NCBI RefSeq assembly: GCF_012562605.1
Contig: NZ_CP046224.1
Location: 316,988-380,987 of the forward strand
Length of the DNA stretch: 64,000 nucleotides
Reading direction: 5' to 3'
Source: Enterobacteriaceae endosymbiont of Plateumaris sericea
GTDB taxonomy: Bacteria > Pseudomonadota > Gammaproteobacteria > Enterobacterales > Enterobacteriaceae
Shown here: piece by piece, positions 55,532-63,405 of the stretch
Numbering within the stretch: the stretch's first letter is position 1
Layout of the letters: every line of letters starts with the position of its first letter
Translations under genes and position numbers: made by a program
Notes under the pieces: generated by a model
The model's database searches: none
Told to the model about the DNA's origin: nothing
The model's input: the letters and a program-made list of their open reading frames with translations, nothing else

Positions 55532-55903
55532 TTATTTAGGTTTTTTTACACCATATTTAGATCGTCCTTTTTTTCTTTCTTTTACACCAGAACAATCCAA
55601 TGCTCCTCTAATTGTATGATATCTAACACCTGGTAAATCTTTTACTCTACCTCCTCTAATTAATATTACAGAATGTTCTTGTAAATTATGTCCTTCTCCT
55701 GGTATATAAGAAGTTACTTCAAATCCATTAGTTAAACGAACTCTACAAACTTTTCTTAATGCTGAATTTGGTTTTTTAGGTGTTGTTGTGTATACTTTAA
55801 TACAAACTCCTCTTTTTTGAGGACATGAATTTAAAGCAGGAACATTACTTTTAGTAATTTTACGTGTTCGTTGTTTTCGAACTAATTGGTTTACTGTTGC
55901 CAT
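55532..55903 (-). CDS. rpsL: 30S ribosomal protein S12
   Basis: Decoding-centre protein. The loops known for streptomycin response are present with wild-type lysines in [15 protein letters not shown] and [12 protein letters not shown]. Length is 123 against 124. A plausible TATAAT (minus strand, in ACTATAATAAT) lies about 45 bases upstream, but no good -35 box accompanies it. It heads the merged rpsL-to-rpoC gene run. Confidence 0.97.
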   Translation of the reverse strand: MATVNQLVRKQRTRKITKSNVPALNSCPQKRGVCIKVYTTTPKKPNSALRKVCRVRLTNGFEVTSYIPGEGHNLQEHSVILIRGGRVKDLPGVRYHTIRGALDCSGVKERKKGRSKYGVKKPK

Positions 55904-55978
55904 TATTTTACTTCCTAAATAAAATTATTATAGTCTAAATAATTTTAAAATAAATTATATTTATATCAAAAATTATAA

Positions 55979-56278
55979 TTACCAAAATATTTGTTGTTTA
56001 TTTTTTATTGATAAAGATACAAAATCTTTATATTCTATTTGTATTATTTTTTTAGATATTATATTCAATAATCCTCTTGATTCTATATCATTTTTTATAC
56101 CAAAAACATGGAATGGAATTTTATTTTTAATTTTTATTATTTTTTTCATTGAAACACTATTTTTCAAACCAGCTAAAACACCATCTTGAATTAAAATCAA
56201 ATCATCATTTTTACTTAAATATTTTAAAAGTAAAGAAAAATTACAAGATGATGGTGAATTAAATAAGGTATATAACAT
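55979..56278 (-). CDS. tusB: Sulfurtransferase complex subunit TusB
   Basis: Part of the TusBCD hexamer that relays sulfur for 2-thiouridine at position 34 of Lys, Glu and Gln tRNAs. MLYTLFNSPSSCNF at the start and LLIQDGVLA-type text in the middle match the family (about 95-99 residues). It is the last tus gene before rpsL, as in E. coli. The partner TusA, TusE and MnmA genes are not in the window. Confidence 0.88.
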   Translation of the reverse strand: MLYTLFNSPSSCNFSLLLKYLSKNDDLILIQDGVLAGLKNSVSMKKIIKIKNKIPFHVFGIKNDIESRGLLNIISKKIIQIEYKDFVSLSIKNKQQIFW

Positions 56279-56303
56279 ACATTAAATTTATATAAATTAT
56301 AAT

Positions 56304-56672
56304 TTAGAAATGTAAAATTTTATCATAATTATTAAGTTTTTTTTTCCAATATAAAGAATTAATAATTTTTACAGGTACTGTCCAATATTTTTTCTTATTA
56401 AAATTTTTTAAACCTAATATATTTAAAGAATCAGAACAAATAAAATAATCTTTTATATTACAAATACTTAAAATATTAAAACTAATACTATAATTAGGTA
56501 AAAATATTTTTTCTGGTTTTTGTTCAGATATTATCTGAAAAATACCATCTCCTGTAAAAAATAATGCTATATCCTCAGTAAATGAGGATATAGAAATTAT
56601 AGTATCTAATCCTTCTTGACCAGAACTATTACCATATGGAGATTGAGAAAAAATAAAAGCTATTTTATTCAT
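56304..56672 (-). CDS. tusC: Sulfurtransferase complex subunit TusC
   Basis: DsrF-like subunit. It has FIFSQSPYGNSSGQEGLDTI near the start, ALFFTGDGIFQI in the middle and the SLNILGL block late. Length 122 against 119. Its start codon shares one base with the tusD stop, indicating translational coupling. Confidence 0.9.
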   Translation of the reverse strand: MNKIAFIFSQSPYGNSSGQEGLDTIISISSFTEDIALFFTGDGIFQIISEQKPEKIFLPNYSISFNILSICNIKDYFICSDSLNILGLKNFNKKKYWTVPVKIINSLYWKKKLNNYDKILHF

Positions 56673-57061
56673 TAAAATTGTATTAAACGATCACAAGTTA
56701 ATATAGATTTAGCTAATATACTTAGACTTGTTATTTTAAATTTATTTTTTATTAAATCATTATTTAATTGATTTTTTAATATTGGCTTGTTATTTATAAT
56801 CATTCCTCTTTTTCTTGCAGAAGAAATACAAAAATACAAACCTATATTATATTTATTACTTAAATATTGCCAACTATTAACTAAATTTAATTTATAATCA
56901 TCTAATTTAATATATTTATTAGCATTATATACACCATCACGATAGAAAAAAATATTTTTTATGCAATGATTCTCTTTAATTACTGCATTTGCAAAAAAAT
57001 ATGCTGAATATGAATTTTGTGTACCGTAAGGTGAACCCATTACTAATAATGAAAAAATCAT
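56672..57061 (-). CDS. tusD: Sulfurtransferase complex subunit TusD
   Basis: DsrE-like subunit with the active cysteine of the relay in YFCISSARKRGM (about residue 78). VMGSPYGTQNSYSAYFFA near the start and FFYRDGVYNAN are family hallmarks. Length 129 against 128. First of the three overlapping or close tus genes, 61 bases after fkpA. Confidence 0.92.
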   Translation of the reverse strand: MIFSLLVMGSPYGTQNSYSAYFFANAVIKENHCIKNIFFYRDGVYNANKYIKLDDYKLNLVNSWQYLSNKYNIGLYFCISSARKRGMIINNKPILKNQLNNDLIKNKFKITSLSILAKSILTCDRLIQF

Positions 57062-57122
57062 ATTATTTCCAAAAAAATATCTATATAAAAACTATTTAAT
57101 AAATATAATAACTAAATAAATG

Positions 57123-57962
57123 TTATTTACTTTTATTTTTGATAAAAGAATTTTTAATATCTAATAACTCAATTTCAAATATTAAAGTAGAATTTACAGG
57201 AATTCCTGAAATTAAATTTTTTCCATATCCTAAATTAGGAGGTACAACAATTTTAATTTTTCCACCTTTTGTAATATATTGTAATGCTTCTTTCCAACCA
57301 GGAATAATTTCTTGAAAATTAATAGATAATGGAATTTTTCTGGAATATGAACTATCAAATATAGTTCCATCAACTAATGTTCCTTTATAATGAACAACTA
57401 CAATAACGTTACTATTATTTCTTAATTTTCTTTTTCCATATCCTATTTTTTGTATTTGATATAATAATCCTGTTTTACTTCTTATTACATTTTTTTGTTT
57501 TAAAAATCTTGCAATATATTTTTTACCTGCAATAGCATTTTTTCTTGATTCTTCTTTTATTTTATTATTAGTAGCATTTTTTACTTCTAACTCAAATGAT
57601 GTAAGAATGCTATTTAATTCTTTATCCGTTAATTTAACAGTATTATTAATACAATCAATTATTCCTTGAATAATAAATTTTTTATTTAGTGGAACATTAA
57701 TTTTTTGTTGTTCTTGAAAAGAATGGTTTAAATATTTTCCTATTGTAACTCCTAATGCATAAGATTGTTGTTCTTCTTTATTACGAAAATAATTTTCTTT
57801 TTTAATATTTATTGTATCAATTGATTCAATAATTGTTTCTTTTTTATTATTATTCCACCATTTAATATTTTTATATATTGATGCTCTTATAGGTAAATTT
57901 AAACCTATAGCTAAAATAAATATAATTAAAAATATTGATATTTTTTTAGTAAAAAATTTCAT
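57123..57962 (-). CDS. fkpA: FKBP-type periplasmic peptidyl-prolyl isomerase FkpA
   Basis: Periplasmic chaperone and prolyl isomerase. The signal peptide is at residues 1-28 (KKISIFLIIFILAIGLNLP, then an Ala at the likely cut). The N-terminal dimerisation helices follow, with EEQQSYALGVTIGKYL at about 62-77. The FKBP domain is at about 165-270, with VVVHYKGTLVDGTIFDSS and GGKIKIVVPPNLGYG. Length 279 against 270. The location before tusDCB is ancestral (slyX/slyD genes between are gone). Together with the porin it implies a working periplasm. Confidence 0.94.
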   Translation of the reverse strand: MKFFTKKISIFLIIFILAIGLNLPIRASIYKNIKWWNNNKKETIIESIDTINIKKENYFRNKEEQQSYALGVTIGKYLNHSFQEQQKINVPLNKKFIIQGIIDCINNTVKLTDKELNSILTSFELEVKNATNNKIKEESRKNAIAGKKYIARFLKQKNVIRSKTGLLYQIQKIGYGKRKLRNNSNVIVVVHYKGTLVDGTIFDSSYSRKIPLSINFQEIIPGWKEALQYITKGGKIKIVVPPNLGYGKNLISGIPVNSTLIFEIELLDIKNSFIKNKSK

Positions 57963-58102
57963 TTTTTCTCCAAAAATATTAAAAATTTTAAAAATTATGT
58001 TTTAATAAAATTATAAACTATTTTTAAAATTTAGTGAATATATAAAAAAAATATTTTTTTATTTTAATTAATTTTATCAATAAAAATTAATTATGAAAAA
58101 AA

Positions 58103-59209
58103 TTAATAATTGAGTAATAATTTTAACATTCTTCTTAATGGTTCAGCTGCACCCCAAAGTAATTGATCACCTACAGAAAATGCTGAAAAACAATTTTTAT
58201 CTATATTAAGTTTTTTAATTCTTCCAATAGGAATACTTAATTTACCACTTACTGCTGCTGGAGTTAAATTATTTATAGTATGACTCATATCATTAGGTAT
58301 AACTTTAACCCATTTATTATGAGATTGTATAATATCTTTCATATTATTTAATGATAATTGTTGTTTAAGTTTTATAGTAAAAGATTGACTATGTGATCTT
58401 AAAGTTCCTATACGTACACAAGTTCCATCTATAGGAATAATATTTTTTGTATTTAAAATTTTATTAGTTTCAAATTGACCTTTCCATTCTTCTTTTGTTT
58501 GTCCATTATTAATTTTTTTATCTATCCATGGAATTAAACTTCCGGCTAATGGAACAGAAAAATATTTTTTTGGAAAATCATTTTTTATGATATTTTTAGA
58601 AATGTTTTTTTCAATATCTAAAATATTTGTGGAATTATTTATAAAATTTGATATTTTAGATATAAATTTCATTTGTAATAAAAGTTCTTTCATAAAATTT
58701 GATCCTGCTCCTGATGCAGCTTGATAGGTTGAAACAGATAACCATTCAATTAAATTATCTTTGAATAATCCTCCTAATGACATTAACATTAAACTAACAG
58801 TACAATTACCTCCTACAAAAGTTTTTATACCCATATCTATTTTTTTTTTAATAAAATTTAAATTTATAGGATCTAATACAATTACAGAATTTGTAAAGGA
58901 TCTTAAATAAGATGAAGCATCTATCCAATAACCATTCCAACCAATTAAACGTAATTTAGAATATATTTTACTTGTATATTTACTACCTTGACATGAGATA
59001 ATTATATCTAAAGATGATAATATTTCAATATTATAAGCATCTTGTAAAATTTTACATTTATTTTGAATATCAAAAGGAATTAATTCTCCACATTGTGAAG
59101 TAGTAAAAAATATTGCATTAATAGAATTAAAATCTTTTTCTTTTATCATTCTTTCCAATAAAACTGATCCAACAATACCTCTCCAACCAATAAATCCTAC
59201 ATCTTTCAT
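58103..59209 (-). CDS. asd: Aspartate-semialdehyde dehydrogenase
   Basis: Makes aspartate semialdehyde, the branch to lysine/diaminopimelate, threonine and methionine. Nucleotide-binding GFIGWRGIVGSVL is at 5-17. The nucleophile C136 is in GGNCTVSL. The base histidine is in RIGTLRSHSQSF. Length 368 against 367, beginning exactly as E. coli Asd. Needed both for peptidoglycan and for essential amino acids that a host insect cannot make. Confidence 0.97.
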   Translation of the reverse strand: MKDVGFIGWRGIVGSVLLERMIKEKDFNSINAIFFTTSQCGELIPFDIQNKCKILQDAYNIEILSSLDIIISCQGSKYTSKIYSKLRLIGWNGYWIDASSYLRSFTNSVIVLDPINLNFIKKKIDMGIKTFVGGNCTVSLMLMSLGGLFKDNLIEWLSVSTYQAASGAGSNFMKELLLQMKFISKISNFINNSTNILDIEKNISKNIIKNDFPKKYFSVPLAGSLIPWIDKKINNGQTKEEWKGQFETNKILNTKNIIPIDGTCVRIGTLRSHSQSFTIKLKQQLSLNNMKDIIQSHNKWVKVIPNDMSHTINNLTPAAVSGKLSIPIGRIKKLNIDKNCFSAFSVGDQLLWGAAEPLRRMLKLLLNY

Positions 59210-59340
59210 TATTAATCAACCTTATAATTTTACTAATTACCATTACCTATTACTTATATATAATGATATTAAATATTTATTTGTAAATATAATGTATTAT
59301 AAATAATTATTTAATTTAAAATATTATAAAATACTATAAA

Positions 59341-59862
59341 ATGAATATAAAAAAAATTATAATTTTACTAATTTTTGTTTTTTTAAAAATTAATTTAGCT
59401 AATGCAACTCATATTGATGTATTATTTACTCCAAATAAAAAAACATTACCATTAATAATTAATCTTATTAATCATGCTAAAAATGAAATATTAATAGCTG
59501 CCTATACATTTACGAATAAACCTTTAGCCTTAGCATTATTAAGAGCAAGTAATAAAGGGATAAAAATTTATATAATTGTTGATGCTAAAAATAATATTCA
59601 TCGTTATACTGCAATAAATTTTTTAAAAAATAAAACTAATAATATTCATATTAGAATGAATAATCATTATTATATTATGCATAATAAATTTATTATTATA
59701 GATAAATCTACAGTTGAAACTGGTTCTTTAAATTATTCATCTAATGCAATAAAACGTAATGCAGAAAATATAATTATAATTTATGATTCTAAAAAAATAG
59801 CTAAAATATATAAAAAACAATTTTTAAAATTATGGAAAGAAAGTATAATCAAAATTAGTTAA
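59341..59862 (+). CDS. Secreted phospholipase D-superfamily endonuclease (Nuc type)
   Basis: Single-HKD protein resembling the Nuc endonuclease known from plasmid pKM101 and related periplasmic nucleases, which act as dimers on DNA without metal. An N-terminal signal peptide is clear (residues 1-22, MNIKKIIILLIFVFLKINLANA). The catalytic motif reads H114-x-K116-x4-D121 followed by GSLNYSS (128-134) and E142. Length 173 is typical for the group. No neighbouring transfer genes, plasmid genes or inhibitor are present. The gene converges with ung, 13 bases apart. Location in periplasm or outside is inferred from the leader. Confidence 0.85.
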   Translation: MNIKKIIILLIFVFLKINLANATHIDVLFTPNKKTLPLIINLINHAKNEILIAAYTFTNKPLALALLRASNKGIKIYIIVDAKNNIHRYTAINFLKNKTNNIHIRMNNHYYIMHNKFIIIDKSTVETGSLNYSSNAIKRNAENIIIIYDSKKIAKIYKKQFLKLWKESIIKIS

Positions 59863-59875
59863 ATAGTAGTTTTAT

Positions 59876-60553
59876 TTATATTAAATTTAAATGCCAATTT
59901 ATAGGATCATATTTATGATAAATAAGATATTTATTTGTTTTAGAAAAATGTCTACAATATAAAAAACCTTTATTTACAGAAAAAGGTGAAGGATGTGATG
60001 TAGTTAAAATATAATGTTTTTTTTTATTAATAAATTGTATTTTTTTTTTTGCATTGTTTCCCCATAGTAAAAATACTATATTTTTAAAATTATTATTAAT
60101 AAATTTAATTATATTATTTGTAAATTTTTCCCATCCAATATTACTATGAGAATTAGCTAATCCTTTTTCTACTGTTAATACTGTATTTAATAACATAACA
60201 CCTTGTTTAGACCAATTTAATAAATATCCATGTTTTGGAATTTTAAAATTTGGAATATCAAATTTTAATGCTTTATAAATATTTTTTAATGAAGCAGGAA
60301 TTTTAATATTAGGCATTACTGAAAATGCTAAACCATTAGCTTGATTTTTTTCATGGTAAGGATCTTGACCTAATATAACTACTTTTAAATTCTTAAAATT
60401 AGTAACCTTAAAAACATAAAATATATTTTTTTTATTTGGATAAATAATTTTACCAGAAATAATATCAGTATTAATTTTCTTTATTAAATTTATGAAATAA
60501 AATTTTTGTTTTTCTTTATTTAAAAAATAGTTCCAATTAATATTTTTTTTCAT
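59876..60553 (-). CDS. ung: Uracil-DNA glycosylase
   Basis: Removes uracil from DNA, countering cytosine deamination. Catalytic GQDPYH with D64, Y66, H67 is intact, followed by ANGLAFSV. The second catalytic motif HPSPFSVNKGF is present near residue 186. The stretch VFLLWGNNAKKK is also family-typical. Length 225 against 229. It shares its 3' spacer with the Nuc-like gene. Confidence 0.96.
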   Translation of the reverse strand: MKKNINWNYFLNKEKQKFYFINLIKKINTDIISGKIIYPNKKNIFYVFKVTNFKNLKVVILGQDPYHEKNQANGLAFSVMPNIKIPASLKNIYKALKFDIPNFKIPKHGYLLNWSKQGVMLLNTVLTVEKGLANSHSNIGWEKFTNNIIKFINNNFKNIVFLLWGNNAKKKIQFINKKKHYILTTSHPSPFSVNKGFLYCRHFSKTNKYLIYHKYDPINWHLNLI

Positions 60554-60679
60554 TAATATAATACTTAATTAAATTATTTATTAGATTACATTATATAATA
60601 ATTATATCATTTTTAAATAAATTTAGTTCCTTGTTTTTAAAATATTATTTAAAAACTATCTATCCATAAGGAGCAGAAT

Positions 60680-61048
60680 ATGAAATATTATGAAATAATA
60701 CTAATTATACATCCAGATGAAAGTGAGAAAATTGATAATATTATAAAACATTATAAAAATATTATTATTAAAAATAAAGGAATTATTTCTAGATTAGAAA
60801 ATTGGGGAAGAAGACAATTATCATATCCTATCAATAAATTACATAAAGCACATTATATTTTAATAAATATTATTATTAGTAATAATTATATTAATATTTT
60901 AGAAAAAAATTTTCGTCTTAATGAATCAATTATCAGATATATAGTAATTAAAACTAAAAAAGAAATTAAATGTATATCTCCTATTTTAAAATTAAAGGAT
61001 GAACGTCATATAGAACAAAAAGGTAATGATGTCATTAAAACTATATAA
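60680..61048 (+). CDS. rpsF: 30S ribosomal protein S6
   Basis: Platform protein that pairs with S18. MKYYEIILIIHPDES at the start and LENWGRRQLSYPINKLHKAHY in the middle are diagnostic. Length is 122 residues (E. coli 131-135, shorter tail). TAAGGAG lies seven bases ahead of the ATG. It opens the rpsF-rpsR-rplI operon; priB, normally second, is missing. Confidence 0.96.
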   Translation: MKYYEIILIIHPDESEKIDNIIKHYKNIIIKNKGIISRLENWGRRQLSYPINKLHKAHYILINIIISNNYINILEKNFRLNESIIRYIVIKTKKEIKCISPILKLKDERHIEQKGNDVIKTI

Positions 61049-61125
61049 TTTATATTTTTATTTTTTAAAATTATTAATTTTATACTTGATTTAATAATAT
61101 TTTTTATATTAGGAGTAATATTATA

Positions 61126-61353
61126 ATGGTACGTTATTTTCGTCGTCGTAAATTTTGTCGTTTTACATCTGAAGGTATTAAAGAAATTGATTATAAGGAT
61201 ATTAATTTATTAAAAAATTTTATTACTGAAAGTGGTAAAATTGTTCCTAGTAGAATAACTGGTACTAAAGCTAGATATCAGCGACAATTAACTAGAGCAA
61301 TAAAATTAGCAAGATATTTATCACTAATACCTTATACAGATCATCATAAATAA
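61126..61353 (+). CDS. rpsR: 30S ribosomal protein S18
   Basis: Seventy-five residues, as in E. coli. [10 protein letters not shown] at the start, [18 protein letters not shown] in the middle and [13 protein letters not shown] at the end are almost invariant. AGGAG precedes at a normal distance. The 77-base gap after rpsF holds no priB frame. Confidence 0.97.
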   Translation: MVRYFRRRKFCRFTSEGIKEIDYKDINLLKNFITESGKIVPSRITGTKARYQRQLTRAIKLARYLSLIPYTDHHK

Positions 61354-61424
61354 CTAAATATTTAATAAATATTATGTAATTTACTATTACCGTTGGTATT
61401 ATTTATTATATATTGAGGTATATT

Positions 61425-61883
61425 ATGGAAATAATTTTATTAGATCAAATTATAGGATTAGGAAAAAAATCTGAAATTGTTAATGTTAAATCTGGATATG
61501 CAAGAAACTTTTTAATTCCAAAAAATAAAGGTATTCCAGCTACAAAAGAAAATATTAATTTATTAAAAAAACAAATTACTAAATTAAAATCAGAATTATT
61601 AGAAATTTTTAATAAAGCAACATTAAGATCAAAAAATTTTACAAAAATAATAGATAAAATTATAATTAAATCTAGATCAAGTAAGGAAGGAAAATTATTT
61701 GGTTCAGTTGGAAGAAATAATATTTTTAAAGAAATTAAAAATATGGGATATGATATTTTAAAAAAAGAAATAATTTTACCAAAAGGAACATTAAAAATAT
61801 TAGGTAATCATGAAGTATATTTTAAATTCCATGAAAAAGTAATAATAAAAAAAAATATTCAAATTATTAATTTTTCAAAATAA
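61425..61883 (+). CDS. rplI: 50S ribosomal protein L9
   Basis: L9 has an N-terminal rRNA-binding domain, a long connecting helix and a C-terminal domain. VNVKSGYARNFLIPKNKG is the diagnostic segment. I start at the ATG at 61425 (MEIILLDQ), which matches E. coli MQVILLDK and has TGAGG seven bases upstream. A TTG at 61413 in the same frame overlaps that ribosome site. Length 152 against 149. Last gene of the operon. Confidence 0.96.
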   Translation: MEIILLDQIIGLGKKSEIVNVKSGYARNFLIPKNKGIPATKENINLLKKQITKLKSELLEIFNKATLRSKNFTKIIDKIIIKSRSSKEGKLFGSVGRNNIFKEIKNMGYDILKKEIILPKGTLKILGNHEVYFKFHEKVIIKKNIQIINFSK

Positions 61884-61930
61884 CTTTTATTGACTAAATA
61901 TTATTTTTATTTTAAAATACTCTATTATAT

Positions 61931-62031
61931 AATAACGTAACTATTAAACAATATTATATTTGTGAACCCGGTCAGGTCTGGAAAGAAGCATCCGTAACAA
62001 AAATAATATGTGTAAAAATAGTTACGTTATT
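61931..62031 (+). ncRNA. ffs: 4.5S RNA of the signal recognition particle
   Basis: The domain IV core reads GGTCAGGTCTGGAAAGAAGC at 61970-61989, matching E. coli GGTCAGGTCCGGAAGGAAGC, with the GGAA tetraloop and the CAGG/AGCA internal loop kept. The tetraloop-closing C-G pair is replaced by U-A, a compensated change. Outer bases 61931-61945 pair perfectly with 62017-62031 over 15 bp, and a further A/T-rich inner stem lies between. Total about 101 nt (E. coli 114). It lies ahead of dnaX on the same strand; the tail of the outer stem is followed by T-rich sequence. Confidence 0.95.
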
Positions 62032-62070
62032 CAATTTTATTCCTAAATAAAATATTTAAATTTTAATTAA

Positions 62071-63186
62071 ATGAATTATTATGTATTAGCAAGAAAATGG
62101 CGACCTCAAAAATTTTGTGATGTTATAGGACAAAATCATATAGTTAAAGCTATTCAATATAGTTTATCTACAAAAAAAATTCATCCTGCATGGATATTTT
62201 CTGGTAGTAGAGGTGTTGGAAAAACAACTATAGCTAGAATATTTTCTATGGGTTTAAGTTGTTTAAAAGATATTACAGCTAATCCATGTGGATTATGTGA
62301 AAATTGTAAAGATATAAAAAATAATTCTTTTTTAGATTTAATAGAATTAGATTCTGCATCTAAAACAAAAGTAGAAGAAATTAGGGATATAATAGATAAT
62401 ATTCAATATAAACCTATAAGAGGTCGTTATAAAATATATATATTTGATGAATTTCATATGTTATCAAAACATAGTTTTAATGCTTTATTAAAAATATTAG
62501 AAGAACCTCCTAATCATGTAAAATTTATATTTGCAACTACAGAATTACAAAAAATACCAATTACTATTACTTCACGATGTTTACAATTTCATCTTAGGTT
62601 AATAACAAATAAAGAAATATCTCAAAAATTAAAAAATATTTTATATATAGAAAAATTAAATTATGATGAAAAAATTTTAGAAGTATTATCAAATACGGCA
62701 AATGGAAGTATGCGAGATGCTTTAAGTTTAACAGATCAATTAATTTCTATGGGAAAATTAACAATTAAAAATTGTTATTTAATGTTAGGTTTAATTGAAA
62801 AAAAATATTTATTTATATTAATCCAAAATTTAAAAAATAAAAATATTAATTTTACATTTGAAATTATTGATCAGATTGCATCTTTTAACATTAATTGGGA
62901 TAATATTATTATAGAAATATTATTTTTATTACATGAATTACTAAAAATTAAAATTATTAATTTTGTAGATAATATTCATAATAAATATGAATTAAATAAT
63001 TTTTATAAAAATAATAAAAAATATTTTAATATTATTTTAAAACAATTTTCTTTAAAAGAAATAAAATTTATGTATAAAACATTTATTTCTGGTAGAAAAA
63101 ATTTAAATTTTAATCCTAATAATAGAATTGGATTTGAAGTAATTATACTTAAGTTAATATTTTATTTTAATTCAATAAATAAATAA
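62071..63186 (+). CDS. dnaX: DNA polymerase III gamma-type clamp-loader subunit (short DnaX)
   Basis: AAA+ motor of the clamp loader. Walker A is GSRGVGKT (45-52), the zinc cysteines are C64, C73, C76 and C79, the Walker B/DExH-like motif is DEFH (126-129), and the arginine finger region is TSRCLQFHL. Length is only 371, against 643 for E. coli tau and 431 for gamma. It ends roughly where the oligomerisation domain III ends, so the DnaB- and polymerase-binding domains IV and V are missing. All frames beyond the stop are quickly closed, so this is not a frameshift. ybaB and recR, which follow in E. coli, are absent before htpG. Confidence 0.94.
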   Translation: MNYYVLARKWRPQKFCDVIGQNHIVKAIQYSLSTKKIHPAWIFSGSRGVGKTTIARIFSMGLSCLKDITANPCGLCENCKDIKNNSFLDLIELDSASKTKVEEIRDIIDNIQYKPIRGRYKIYIFDEFHMLSKHSFNALLKILEEPPNHVKFIFATTELQKIPITITSRCLQFHLRLITNKEISQKLKNILYIEKLNYDEKILEVLSNTANGSMRDALSLTDQLISMGKLTIKNCYLMLGLIEKKYLFILIQNLKNKNINFTFEIIDQIASFNINWDNIIIEILFLLHELLKIKIINFVDNIHNKYELNNFYKNNKKYFNIILKQFSLKEIKFMYKTFISGRKNLNFNPNNRIGFEVIILKLIFYFNSINK

Positions 63187-63189
63187 TTT

Positions 63190-63225
63190 AAATCATAATT
63201 AGATAAATAATCTTAATGATTTTTT
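63190..63225 (+). terminator. Candidate terminator of dnaX
   Basis: AAATCAT pairs with ATGATTT (63190-63196 and 63216-63222), with a second short inner stem AGAT/ATCT, and is followed by a T-rich run. It lies just after the dnaX stop. Confidence 0.5.
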
Positions 63226-63405
63226 ATATTTTTAAATAATTTATTTCTAATAAATTAGATCTAAAAACAAATTTTAAAAATATATTATTAATTTAATATA
63301 TAATAAAATATTATTTTTATATAAAAAATATTTAGTTGTATATACAAATAAAATTAATATATTAATAATATAAAAAAAGTTTTTATTTATAAGGAAACTA
63401 ATATA

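Noticed and set aside
61413-61424. TTG start that would lengthen L9 by four residues
   Set aside because: It overlaps the ribosome-binding site of the ATG at 61425, which matches the family N-terminus.
63100-63230. Programmed frameshift or sequencing frameshift extending DnaX to tau
   Set aside because: All frames past the stop close quickly, and no domain IV/V-like sequence follows.
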